DNA of 34,501 bases. It comes from Candidatus Faecousia faecavium (GTDB lineage: Bacteria > Bacillota > Clostridia > Oscillospirales > Oscillospiraceae). Numbering within the stretch: position 1 is the first letter of the stretch; each line of letters begins with the position of its first letter. A program made the translations under genes and the position numbers. This document shows, in pieces, positions 25,501 through 33,121 of this stretch. The stretch spans positions 68,195 through 102,695 of the forward strand of contig DVGO01000062.1 of NCBI GenBank assembly GCA_018712645.1, read 5' to 3'. The notes beneath the pieces are model-generated. The model was given only the letters and a program-made list of their open reading frames with translations. It searched no databases and was not told the DNA's origin.

Positions 25501-28068
25501 GGACGTTCCATCTTTGCCCACGCACTCCCATACCACACCTGGGCCGTTCTTCACGGTTACGGTCGCTGTCCGGCCTTTGAGGGTATAGGTGGTTGCAGGC
25601 AGCTCATCCTTTTCATATACCTTATGATTGGGATCCTGAATCTCAACGGAGTAGAAACTCTCAAGAGCAGCCAAGCTCTCTTTGGGATCGCCATCGTTGT
25701 CATTCCCCTGAAAGGAGTTGGGCAGATAATATACGTCGCACTCCTGGCCTTTGTTGTTTACGTCATCCCGTTTCAAGATCCGCACGTACACAATGCCGCC
25801 TTGCTTTACCGCTGGCGCGTTCGTCCAAATTTTGTCGTTATCTCTGCTGGTATGGCCGAACAGTTTTTTATTCACTTCGAGGTTGCCTGCCCGGAAGCCG
25901 TAGGCGCCATACACGCTCTCCAGCTGCGCCGCCGTTAAGGCATAGCGATCGCTGCAGAGATAGACCGCCATGTTCCGCTCCTCCAGCGGTATCCATTTTC
26001 CGTCCTTGGCGATGAAGAACTGGATAGACAAGGTTTCGGGTTGCGAGTCCTGGCTGTCCGCTATGATATTTTCCGTCAATCCGTTTTGAATCAGATTCTG
26101 GATACTTACCTTTGCTCCATCCCGGGTTTGCCAAGTATAGACACTGTAGTCCACGCCATCAATTACGAAGTCGGAAGCAGCCAGCTGCTGGCCTTCCCGG
26201 GCGGTAATGGTCAGGGTGATGCTTCCATCCGGGTGATTCTGAACCTCTGCCATGGACAGAGCCATAGCGACCTGCTGGGGACTTAGCGTCAGCTGCACCT
26301 GATAGGTATAGGTGTAAAGTTCCATGTCCCCGGAAACCAAATCCGACAACTCTGCCGGAACTTTCTGTCCGTCCTGTCCCAGGGTATACCACTTGCACTG
26401 AGACAGGGACGTTCCGTCGGCCCAGACAGACTGGTCAGACGCCTGAATCGCCTGCTCCAGGGTACAGCCGGAATCCGCCTGCACCGTGACCGCAGCGGCT
26501 TCATCCCCCTGCGGCTGCACATCCCGGAAGGTTACGCTGCAAATCTGGCTCTGTACAAACTTTGCGGTAAAGACGGTATCCTGGGTAAGGATGGTTTCCT
26601 CTGTGGCCAGTTGGAGGTTGCCCTTCCCATCGGTGTACTCCCAGTCCTGGAACACCTGTCCCTCCGGTGCCGTTACCGCAGGCAGCGTTCCTAAGGCAGA
26701 ACCTTTGCTTACCTTTCTTCCTTCCACAACGGTTTCCCCGTTTTTAAACGTGGCGGTAACCGGCTCATTCAGCCACTGGGCATAAACTTTAATGGAATGG
26801 TCCCCATTTTCCACGTAATCCTGGGTAATGGGCACGCCGGCAGCGAAGTCCACCATTTCCCCGGTGGCCGAATTTTTCAGCTGCCACTTGTCAAAAACTT
26901 CTCCGTGGCCTTTGCCATGCTGACACCACTCGCTGCTGTAATTGGCGTTGATGTCTTCCGCTGTGGGGATGTACGCCTGGGATACGCTCTGCCCTAATGT
27001 AAAGGTGGCACTGGGGTATCCGCCCAGGATGTAGGGAATGCTATGGTATTTACCATCACACCCTCCGCAGACAAAATCCAGGCTATAGCTGGTATTGTCC
27101 CGATACAGATACAGTGACAGAACCGTATCCTGCGCAAAGGCAGCATTGGGGCTGCACACATTGCCCTGCCCATCTACCCAGGCATAGGAAGAAATATAGG
27201 TGACTTCATTGTCATTGCCAATGTTGGTCACGTTGACCTTGGGCCAGGAGGCCAGGGCGGTTCCCGCAGGAATTTTATAGCTTGCCAGTACACCCCTACC
27301 GGTGACCTTGTAGGTTTTAACCCACTGGGTATAGCTCAGTCCCCGACCCTGATCATAGGGTTCATCCACCGTAATGTGGGTATTTCCGGAAACGGCGTCC
27401 CGGGTATAGTCCGGGTTGTCAATTCGGAATGTCACCGTAATGGTTTCACTCTGGTCAGGCTCTTGGTTCTCTGTTTTCTCCGCTGGCAGGTCAGCGGGAG
27501 GCAGGGGTTCCTGTTCCGGCTGCTCATCGTTCTGGGGCAGTACCGTCACTGTATACTGAATCTGCTGGTTTCCCGCCGCCCCAGATACATCCACCTGGAA
27601 GGAAACGGTTCCCGCTTCCACTGCGGTGATCGTCAGCTTTCCATTTTCGGCGGCGGCAGTTACCACCTGCTGCGGTGGTTCCTTTATTACAACAGCAGAA
27701 CCTTCCCCAAAGTCGATCACTTCCACTGCCGCCACATCCAGCTGGATGGTCTGCAGGGTCGTTTCTCCGGTCTGCGTTTTCGGCGTGTTCTGTGCCGGCG
27801 CAGCGGAAGCATCACCGTCCACCGGACCGGTTTTCACCTCTGGCCCTTGGGTAGGAGCACCGTCTGCTGTGGGTGTCTGCACCGTTTCCGTCGGAACCTG
27901 GTCCGTGTGTGTTTGATCTGTTTGAGAACTGGTGGTTTCTACCTCCGTTTCCACTGTCTGTGTCTGAGGAACCTGGTTTCCCTCTGCAAATGTCCGCATA
28001 GGCACACAGGTAGCCAGCAACAGCACAACCAGTACAAAGGCTATTCCCTTTTTCAAACGCTGCTTCAT
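22576..28068 (-). CDS. Large multidomain pilus-tip adhesin / wall-anchored protein
   Basis: The start is 28068 after GGGAGGT; the product is 1830 residues. Order of parts: signal peptide (about 1-29); Gln/Thr/Pro-rich stretch (30-130); an unclassified region; InlB/Flg_new-type beta repeats (for example TATFKNGETVVEG near 433, then near 508 and 888); Cna_B/SpaA-type domains near 1298 (VMTLKKIDALTG), 1427 (LTVEKQWLD) and 1547 (LRFRKVDQNGQG); and a final pilin-like domain near 1677 (VTVTKKVTGNM). The sorting signal is IDTGVILDTLPY (from 1795), a membrane helix and RKRRRED. The signal matches the shaft pilin's, so one sortase can join both. Place and size fit a Cpa-like tip adhesin. No thioester domain was recognised. 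Confidence 0.88.
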   Translation of the reverse strand: MKQRLKKGIAFVLVVLLLATCVPMRTFAEGNQVPQTQTVETEVETTSSQTDQTHTDQVPTETVQTPTADGAPTQGPEVKTGPVDGDASAAPAQNTPKTQTGETTLQTIQLDVAAVEVIDFGEGSAVVIKEPPQQVVTAAAENGKLTITAVEAGTVSFQVDVSGAAGNQQIQYTVTVLPQNDEQPEQEPLPPADLPAEKTENQEPDQSETITVTFRIDNPDYTRDAVSGNTHITVDEPYDQGRGLSYTQWVKTYKVTGRGVLASYKIPAGTALASWPKVNVTNIGNDNEVTYISSYAWVDGQGNVCSPNAAFAQDTVLSLYLYRDNTSYSLDFVCGGCDGKYHSIPYILGGYPSATFTLGQSVSQAYIPTAEDINANYSSEWCQHGKGHGEVFDKWQLKNSATGEMVDFAAGVPITQDYVENGDHSIKVYAQWLNEPVTATFKNGETVVEGRKVSKGSALGTLPAVTAPEGQVFQDWEYTDGKGNLQLATEETILTQDTVFTAKFVQSQICSVTFRDVQPQGDEAAAVTVQADSGCTLEQAIQASDQSVWADGTSLSQCKWYTLGQDGQKVPAELSDLVSGDMELYTYTYQVQLTLSPQQVAMALSMAEVQNHPDGSITLTITAREGQQLAASDFVIDGVDYSVYTWQTRDGAKVSIQNLIQNGLTENIIADSQDSQPETLSIQFFIAKDGKWIPLEERNMAVYLCSDRYALTAAQLESVYGAYGFRAGNLEVNKKLFGHTSRDNDKIWTNAPAVKQGGIVYVRILKRDDVNNKGQECDVYYLPNSFQGNDNDGDPKESLAALESFYSVEIQDPNHKVYEKDELPATTYTLKGRTATVTVKNGPGVVWECVGKDGTSVNGVSQGDTTVFTIESISQPYIISPALKEGEVRITYIMNLDPPPSDPEYGAPNIEGQQVFTWVQPSANPHSVRAPSQQSYFFESDKYLGMATFEGWLCDADNQVHQIGEYYKIPNGKTEITFTAKWETQTGHEADHNNNTLVNFFVSIGAVPEGSTRWESGLNSDVFTSSVFVSDCGVSGNDAMRPGVGIQKNPNNPDQYYILGQSTGNDLNAIHSEIYNKLTNGYEKTADNGTTFTFQVDFPNDEEVLQNIRSMVADGTGHIQLNGKDVAADDLTDTKFTIKWHVFKYDATDGWHIDGVLVAKTGNMRITKTFAGNPDAIEAAKNGFYVDVTTDTSDGSESPHGNRVLRLTDEGVKKSDDGSTYTWDIPVDQYRDYTVAEMEYEYTQNGIKTTAEYQVKNSRQADQNTAGWRSGDSALVTGQASQINEVQTVSFLNTYTQPGVMTLKKIDALTGQTMPNISFTVLDEHGTPVTLYFGGPGRYSIDPADGSLVPDSKAVTDGSGQIYLKLEHSTTYIFQEDVPVGYENPGKITVTLDADGKQIIDARAENGDKFVSKSEMELTVKNYSPVLPLTVEKQWLDRENTPVSVSVYYDGQPLLNGFTAELEERNAWRHTFTTRVPLYIDGKRAEYTIREDKIGDWNYSSTEPDGYRFYDVKTLPMEYRDASGQKTENPSDAVGIYLTVTNERDTGTLRFRKVDQNGQGLSQVFFYLYTIPANATKVPTVTEGTGEHAGHNVIEGFGDPFTAVSNPDVVFNNLQGGQYYMVEHYTPAGYTLKDDLYRVTVSGNTITMEKQSGSGWTTLSADADSKMIEIENVREFVDVTVTKKVTGNMAIFSEPFSFTAASKLYKPIQIVKDNGTLEEYNGGFTLRNGQSITLRVQKGDEITLTETGAADYTTSITIDGNSSVDNGKTVTVSIDNTEMEADKSVVFTNHKDMDIDTGVILDTLPYILILAVVVIGGVVLLKSRKRRRED

Positions 28069-28123
28069 GCCTTTACCTCCCTCGGCAATTTCCCACGCCA
28101 ATTTCCGTTCCTGCATTGGAAAC

Positions 28124-28166
28124 GACTAATGCTTTTAGTCTATCACAAAAGACTATGCAACGTCAA
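28124..28166 (-). promoter_or_regulatory. Pilus operon promoter with overlapping dyad
   Basis: On the minus strand, TTGACG (28166-28161), an 18-bp spacer and TAGACT (28142-28137), with TG one base upstream of the -10, form a good promoter 69 bp before the adhesin start. GACTAA (28124-28129) and TTAGTC (28135-28140) form a perfect dyad over the -10 and start region. AGTCT/AGACT forms a second small dyad in the spacer. Repressor binding is plausible. Confidence 0.65.
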
Positions 28167-28190
28167 CACCGTTATCAAATTATTGGTTAT

Positions 28191-28220
28191 ATTTTACAAT
28201 AGTACGCAGCATTGTAAAAT
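28191..28220. promoter_or_regulatory. 10-10-10 inverted repeat upstream of the pilus promoter
   Basis: ATTTTACAAT and ATTGTAAAAT are perfect inverses separated by exactly 10 nt, 25 bp upstream of the -35 box. The stem is AT-rich and has no T-run, so it looks more like a protein-binding dyad than a terminator for the hem genes that end at 28239. Confidence 0.45.
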
Positions 28221-28238
28221 GCAGGCAAGGAATTGGTA

Positions 28239-29822
28239 TTATACGCCCTTGGGTGTACCTTGACACTGAAAGAACGCCTGGGCTGTCTGCACCGCATCGC
28301 GAATATTTTCTTCTGTATGGGCAGCAGACAGAAAAATCGCCTCAAACTGGGAAGGGGCAAAATAAAATCCCTTGTCCAGCATATACAGGAAGTACTTGGC
28401 AAACAGCGCCGTATCCGAATTTTTAGCGCCGGTATAGTTATGCACCGGGTTTGGTGTAAAGAAAATGCAGGACAAGGAGCCGACACCGGTCACCGTTACG
28501 GGGACGCCGGTTTGTGCTGTCATTTTCCTCATTTCCTGCCGAAAAAAATCCCCCAGCGCGTTAATTTTCTGATAAACGGCAGGGGTATCCCGCAGAATCG
28601 TCAGCTGGGTCAACCCTGCCGCCATGGCAACGGGATTTCCGCTCAGCGTGCCCGCCTGATAAACGCTTCCCCTGGGGGAAATGACGCTCATAACATCCCG
28701 CCGACCGCCATAAGCACCCACCAGCATTCCGGCGCCGATAATCTTGCCAAAGGTCACCAAATCCGCCCGGACGCCAAAATATTCCTGTGCACCGCCCAAA
28801 GCCAGCCGGAAGCCGGTAATGACCTCATCAAAAATCAGCAGCGCCCCGTTTTTGTCGCAAATCTCCCGCAATCCTGCCAAAAATCCGGGAGCGGGTTCCA
28901 CCACGCCCATATTGGCGGCCACCGGTTCTACAATCACCGCTGCAATTTCTCCCAGGTTCTGACCGAAGAGCATTTCCACGCTGGACAGGTCATTGTAAAC
29001 CGCTGTCAGGGTATCCGCAGCACAGGCAGCCGGAACACCGGCGCTGTCGGGGATGCCGCTGGTCATCACGCCAGAGCCCGCCCTGACCAGCATGGCATCG
29101 CTGTGACCGTGATAGCATCCGGCGAACTTGATGATCCGGTTGTGAAAATCCATCTGATACCCCTTCCGGTCACCAAAAGAAGGGGCAGAGCCTGCCGCAT
29201 CCCGGAAGGGGCCATAAAAGGCAGAGGAATACTTTACAGCATACGACATAATCGGGGTAGAAACATACCCGTTTTTGTCCAGTTCCTGACGGATTGCCAG
29301 AATCCGTCCATCCATCATGTCAGAGGGGGCCACCATATCGGCTCCCGCCTGGACGTGGGACAGGGCTGTTTTGGCGATCAGGGGCAGGGTTTTGTCATTG
29401 TCCACTTCGCAGCCGCAAAGAACGCCGCAATGGCCATGGGAGGTGTACTCACACATGCAGACATCGGTAATCAGGTACAGTTCCGGGTAGTGCTCCTTGG
29501 CAAAGCGCAGGGCACGCTGAACCACCCCATCTTCTGCGTAAGCCTGGGAGCCTGCTTCGTCCTTGTGTTCCGGGATGCCAAACAGCATCACATTCCGGAC
29601 ACCTGATTCCAGAACCGGCTCCAGAATATCCCCCAAGCGATCCACAGAGCAGCGCATCTGGCCGTCCAGGGACGGAATCGGCTCCAGAATATTCTGACCA
29701 TCCCGTACAAACATGGGGTAAATCAAGGAAGATTTGGAAATCCGGGTTTCCCGCACCATGGAGCGGATCAGCGGATTCCCCCGCAGACGGCGAGGACGTT
29801 CCAGCATTTGAGAAAAATCCAT
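28239..29822 (-). CDS. In-frame HemB-HemL chimera (porphobilinogen synthase start, GSA aminotransferase end)
   Basis: One uninterrupted 527-residue frame, starting at 29822 after AAAGAGGG. Residues 1 to about 227 are HemB: zinc cysteines in DVCMCEYTSHGHC (C122, C124, C132), SDMMDGRI, the first active-site lysine in SYAVKYSSAFYGPFRDA (K197) and GDRKGYQMDF. The last third of HemB, with the Schiff-base lysine, is missing. At about residue 228 the frame passes into HemL at RIIKFAGCYHGHSD and continues to its normal end, including the PLP lysine in VTFGKIIGAGM (K360). About 130 N-terminal HemL residues are missing. The switch falls on a shared Asn-Arg, near 29,140. Neither enzyme can be expected to work. 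It is either a real deletion fusion or an assembly chimera. Confidence 0.88.
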   Translation of the reverse strand: MDFSQMLERPRRLRGNPLIRSMVRETRISKSSLIYPMFVRDGQNILEPIPSLDGQMRCSVDRLGDILEPVLESGVRNVMLFGIPEHKDEAGSQAYAEDGVVQRALRFAKEHYPELYLITDVCMCEYTSHGHCGVLCGCEVDNDKTLPLIAKTALSHVQAGADMVAPSDMMDGRILAIRQELDKNGYVSTPIMSYAVKYSSAFYGPFRDAAGSAPSFGDRKGYQMDFHNRIIKFAGCYHGHSDAMLVRAGSGVMTSGIPDSAGVPAACAADTLTAVYNDLSSVEMLFGQNLGEIAAVIVEPVAANMGVVEPAPGFLAGLREICDKNGALLIFDEVITGFRLALGGAQEYFGVRADLVTFGKIIGAGMLVGAYGGRRDVMSVISPRGSVYQAGTLSGNPVAMAAGLTQLTILRDTPAVYQKINALGDFFRQEMRKMTAQTGVPVTVTGVGSLSCIFFTPNPVHNYTGAKNSDTALFAKYFLYMLDKGFYFAPSQFEAIFLSAAHTEENIRDAVQTAQAFFQCQGTPKGV

Positions 29823-29871
29823 AAAATCCCTCTTTCTTAGAATTGTCGAAAAAATGACTAGAAACTCCGTA

Positions 29872-30801
29872 CTATTTTGCAATGCCGGCCAGGGTGGAAT
29901 CTTTTTGCCCAAGGCCGGCGGTTTTCCCGGTCATTTTTCGGGCAAGGAAAACCCCCAGCATTTCGGCATCATCCGTTTTGCCGCTGATTCTGTCCACCAG
30001 CGTCTGCCCGGTTTGGGGATTGGGGTACAATCCGGTCAGAGCAATGGCATCACCGAATACCACAGAAAACGCTGCCACCGGAGAACTGCATCCGCCGTCC
30101 AGTTCCCGGACGAATCCCCGCTCTGCCAGAGCCGAAGCCCGGGCAGCCGGATCATCGGCGGATTTCAGAAAATCGCAGTCTCCTTCCCTCCGGCCCTGAA
30201 TCACCAGAATCCCCTGGCCCGCTGCGGGAATCATTTCCTCCGGCTCCAGACACCGGCTTACCCGGTGGGAAAGATGCATCCGTGCAAGTCCCGACGCCGC
30301 CAGAATCAGTGCGTCAAATTCCCCGGCATCCAGCTTGGCAATGCGGGTTACGATGTTTCCCCGCACTGGTTTTACGGTGCACTCCGGGTAGAGTTTTTTT
30401 AATTGCAGCACCCGGCGCGCGCTGGAACAGCCGGTGACCATTCCCGGTTCCAGGGCTGTCAGACCTTGCCGAAGAACCACCGCATCCCGGGGATCTCCCC
30501 GTTTTGCGAACGCCAGCAGGGGAAGATCCTGTGGCACCTCCATGGGGACATCCTTCAGGCTATGTACCGTGATATCCACTTCCCCATTGCGCAAGGCCCG
30601 GTCCAGTTCTTTGACAAACAGTCCCTTGCCCCCGATTTTGTCTAACGTCCGATCCAGAATTTTGTCGCCGGTGGTTTTCATCGTAACCAATTCAAATTCA
30701 ATTTCAGGATGTGCCGCCTCAATCTGATACAGCACCAGCCAGGTCTGGGCAACCGCCAGCGCACTTTCCCGGCTTCCAACGCGAATGATACGTTTTTCCA
30801 T
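29872..30801 (-). CDS. hemC: Hydroxymethylbilane synthase (porphobilinogen deaminase)
   Basis: A 309-residue protein from the ATG at 30801 (a start 12 bp upstream at 30813 is equally possible; neither has a strong ribosome site). It opens with IIRVGSRESALAVAQT and has TTGDKILD, GGKGLFVKELDRAL, VHSLKDVPM, SARRVLQLK, RGNIVTRI and the cofactor cysteine in LDGGCSSPVAAF. The enzyme joins four porphobilinogen units into hydroxymethylbilane on a dipyrromethane cofactor. All key parts are intact, in contrast to the damaged hem genes on both sides. It lies 96 bp after hemA and 49 bp before the HemB-HemL frame. No hemD is seen in the window. Confidence 0.94.
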   Translation of the reverse strand: MEKRIIRVGSRESALAVAQTWLVLYQIEAAHPEIEFELVTMKTTGDKILDRTLDKIGGKGLFVKELDRALRNGEVDITVHSLKDVPMEVPQDLPLLAFAKRGDPRDAVVLRQGLTALEPGMVTGCSSARRVLQLKKLYPECTVKPVRGNIVTRIAKLDAGEFDALILAASGLARMHLSHRVSRCLEPEEMIPAAGQGILVIQGRREGDCDFLKSADDPAARASALAERGFVRELDGGCSSPVAAFSVVFGDAIALTGLYPNPQTGQTLVDRISGKTDDAEMLGVFLARKMTGKTAGLGQKDSTLAGIAK

Positions 30802-30897
30802 ATTGTTAACCATTTGGCCGTTTTGCCCACGCAGAGGCAGGCACCGACAACCGGCCACCTTTCCGAAATAATCTGAAATAAATATATGGTTACCCGG

Positions 30898-31899
30898 TTA
30901 TTTCACCATATCCAGGCTTTTCAGGCAATCTTCCAGCAGCTCCGGCTGCAGCGTATCCCGCAGGCCAAGCAGAAGGTGCGCCACGGTTTTTTCCGCATGG
31001 TGGTCAATTTGCTCCCACAGCTTTTCCCGCTGCTGATCTGGCAGATGCATGGAATGGACACATTTTTCCATCCGGTTGGCCATATCCTCTGCGGCTTTCC
31101 GGCTGATTTGCTGGATGTAAGGAACGGCATCCCGGAAATGATACCACTTTTCAAATTCCTCCTGATATTCCCTGAGAATTTGGTTTGCCTGCAGCATCGC
31201 TTCCTCATTTTCCGCTTCAGGCCCGGAAGCGCCCAATTTATCAATGTCCCATACCTTCACACCGGAAATCTGACCCACAGCCGGCTCAATATCCCGGGGC
31301 ACTGCAAGATCCACAAAAACAGGCGGAATCCGCTGCAAAGACCGTACCGACCCTTCCTGCACCGTATGATGGAGGCTGGCTGTGGCACTGACTACGGCAT
31401 CAACCTGTTCCATAACCAGGTACCGATCCTCATACGCAACCGCCGAACACCCTTCCGCCACCGATGCGCCGCCGTGCAGATACTGGCGAAGGGTCATGGA
31501 AACTTCTGCGCCGGCATTGTGCAGTTTCGTCGCCACCAGCTGACCCATGGCACCGTTGCCAATGACCAGAATTTTCTTCCCGGAAACGCCGCTCCACAGA
31601 TTTTGCAGAAGTTCCAGGGTGCTTTCCGCCGCACCTGTGCGCATGGCCGTCAGACGGACCTGTGTCTTTACCTTTTTTGCCCCTGATATTGCGGTCCGGA
31701 ACAGGTGATCCAGAACCGGGCCGCTGGTTTTCTCTTCCCGAGCCAAATCCCAGGCCTGCCCAATCTGGGTGATAATCTGGTCATCTCCAAAAAGCTGGGA
31801 ATTCATGCCGCAGGCGGTTTTGAGCAGATGTTCCACCGCCTCGGAATTTTGACGTACCCAGATGACATCGGCATACTGCTCCGGTTCCAGTCCTTTCAA
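30898..31899 (-). CDS. hemA: Glutamyl-tRNA reductase, N-terminally truncated
   Basis: The frame given starts at a TTG (31899). Readable homology extends upstream to about 31,941 (LDGGEGSPLEILCDL) before a TGA at 31948-31950. What remains is most of the protein: LLKTACGMNSQLFGDDQII, the NADPH domain (KKILVIGNGAMGQLVA) and the C-terminal dimerisation helices. Full HemA is about 420 residues. Here the first roughly 65-90 are absent, including the LSTCNR block with the catalytic cysteine that takes glutamate from tRNA. Without it the protein cannot act as a reductase. No promoter or ribosome site is visible. The upstream neighbour is a divergent permease that is also cut at its 5' end. Confidence 0.85.
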   Translation of the reverse strand: MKGLEPEQYADVIWVRQNSEAVEHLLKTACGMNSQLFGDDQIITQIGQAWDLAREEKTSGPVLDHLFRTAISGAKKVKTQVRLTAMRTGAAESTLELLQNLWSGVSGKKILVIGNGAMGQLVATKLHNAGAEVSMTLRQYLHGGASVAEGCSAVAYEDRYLVMEQVDAVVSATASLHHTVQEGSVRSLQRIPPVFVDLAVPRDIEPAVGQISGVKVWDIDKLGASGPEAENEEAMLQANQILREYQEEFEKWYHFRDAVPYIQQISRKAAEDMANRMEKCVHSMHLPDQQREKLWEQIDHHAEKTVAHLLLGLRDTLQPELLEDCLKSLDMVK

Positions 31900-31934
31900 A
31901 TCGCACAGAATCTCCAGAGGACTTCCCTCCCCGC

Positions 31935-31983
31935 CGTCCAGCCAATGTCAGACTGCTCTGTACTGGCGACCAACGCTCAAAAT
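31935..31983. other. Apparent breakpoint between truncated hemA and truncated permease
   Basis: The minus-strand hemA homology stops near 31,941, and the plus-strand permease frame is already recognisable around 31,941-31,983 (ANVRLLCTGDQRSKLKTN). The two coding regions therefore run into each other head to head with no space for starts or promoters. This is what a deletion, inversion or assembly join would leave. Confidence 0.6.
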
Positions 31984-33065
31984 TGAAAACCAACATGCAA
32001 AGCATGACCTTCTCCACACTTCTGTATGCCATTTCCTTTTTTGCGGTGATCGTGTTATTTTCCCAGTCTAAAAATGTCAAATCCCAGACAGAGAAGATTT
32101 TACCCTACGCCATGACCTACAACACCTGGACCGAGGATGCGGATGCAGCTCACGATCTGGCCGTGATCCAGGGAGAATTGGAGCATCTTCCTGGGTACAA
32201 AATGACGGATATCCATTTGTGGTATCCGGATACCCAGTCCCGCACCCCCCTCATGGCCCAAAGCGACTACAACCAGGTTCTGGATTTTCTGGGACGGGAA
32301 AGCATTTCGGTTTCTGACACCGGCGTATACCTGGTCACCGGCAATGCGGACGCCCGGATGAAAGGGATTCCCACTTCGGTGGAGGCGTTCCTTCAGGCCA
32401 ATCACTTGTCTTTGTCCATAGAAGGACAGTCTGACCAGGTGATTACCTTGACCGGTTTTACCAGCGGGATCTGCGTTGTAAGCGATGCCGTGTTTGCATC
32501 CCTGGCGCCCCAGCTGACAGAGAAAACCATTACCGCTTTCTTGTACGACCAATGGGAACTTAACAGGGAAAGCCCGGATGCCATCTTTGCCGCGCTGGAA
32601 GAGACCTTGGAAAAGCGAGATGCCAACGTGGTGTCCGCCTATCGCTATTACCGCAGCAGCCAGATTCAGAATAATCTGACGCTGTATATTGGGGGAATGC
32701 TGTCTTTTGTATTCCTTCTCGCGGTGGCCAGCTTTCTGTATTCCAGACTGTATTCCCAGCTGGATGCAGAGTGCCGGAAGTGGAAAGGAATCGTAAAAAT
32801 CGGGCTGTCTCAGAAAGAATTTTCTGCCGTACTGAATCGCCTGCTGTTTTTGATTTTGTGTGTTCCCTTTGGCGCAGCTCTGCTTTACTTGTGGGTGGGT
32901 ATTTTCCTGATGGAACGAGTCACCCTGGTTTCCAATATACCGGTGGCTTTGGGATTTACCTCAGTATTGCTGGTGCTTCAAGCTGTTTTGTATTTGTGGA
33001 TTCAGCACTCTTATCGAAAAAGCGTGTTCCAAAAAGTATACGAACACAACTTTTTCACGGACTGA
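31983..33065 (+). CDS. FtsX/BceB-type ABC permease, C-terminal part only
   Basis: From a TTG at 31983, 360 residues; the frame stays open further upstream without a good start. It begins directly with a membrane helix (TFSTLLYAISFFAVIVLF) and a charged QSKNVKSQTEKI stretch, continues with a roughly 200-residue extracytoplasmic domain, and ends with three membrane helices (NNLTLYIGGMLSFVFLLAVA; LNRLLFLILCVPFGAALL; IPVALGFTSVLLVLQAVLYL). KWKGIVKIGLSQKEF between the first two is the cytoplasmic coupling loop of BceB-like permeases. A complete BceB is about 600-700 residues, so the N-terminal half is missing. No partner ATPase is in the window. Most likely a non-functional fragment. Confidence 0.72.
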   Translation: MKTNMQSMTFSTLLYAISFFAVIVLFSQSKNVKSQTEKILPYAMTYNTWTEDADAAHDLAVIQGELEHLPGYKMTDIHLWYPDTQSRTPLMAQSDYNQVLDFLGRESISVSDTGVYLVTGNADARMKGIPTSVEAFLQANHLSLSIEGQSDQVITLTGFTSGICVVSDAVFASLAPQLTEKTITAFLYDQWELNRESPDAIFAALEETLEKRDANVVSAYRYYRSSQIQNNLTLYIGGMLSFVFLLAVASFLYSRLYSQLDAECRKWKGIVKIGLSQKEFSAVLNRLLFLILCVPFGAALLYLWVGIFLMERVTLVSNIPVALGFTSVLLVLQAVLYLWIQHSYRKSVFQKVYEHNFFTD

Positions 33066-33070
33066 TTTGA

Positions 33071-33120
33071 AAAGCCTCCAGTCAGGGCCCTTTTATCGGG
33101 TGATCCTGACCGGAGGTTTT
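33071..33120 (+). terminator. Rho-independent terminator after the permease fragment
   Basis: CCTCC-A-GTCAGG (33075-33086) pairs with CCTGAC-C-GGAGG (33105-33116), with one mismatch, an internal GCCC/GGGT mini-stem in the loop and TTTT at 33117-33120. It begins 6 bp after the permease stop. Confidence 0.85.
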
Positions 33121-33121
33121 C

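Noticed and set aside
22576..28068. Thioester adhesin domain as in Cpa
   Set aside because: I could not find a convincing Cys/Gln thioester pair in the N-terminal region by eye.
28124..28220. Invertible, phase-variable pilus promoter
   Set aside because: The dyads do not flank the promoter as matching inverted repeats, and no invertase gene is near.
30802..30897. Possible siroheme synthase remnant between hemA and hemC (in-frame VAGCRCLPLRGQ before hemC)
   Set aside because: The similarity to the GKRCLVVGGG start of precorrin-2 dehydrogenase is too short and vague to support.
31940..31975. Frameshifted remnant of the HemA LSTCNR motif (reading ALVASTEQSDI)
   Set aside because: Only a handful of residues, without the cysteine, and the same bases appear to code for the permease on the other strand.
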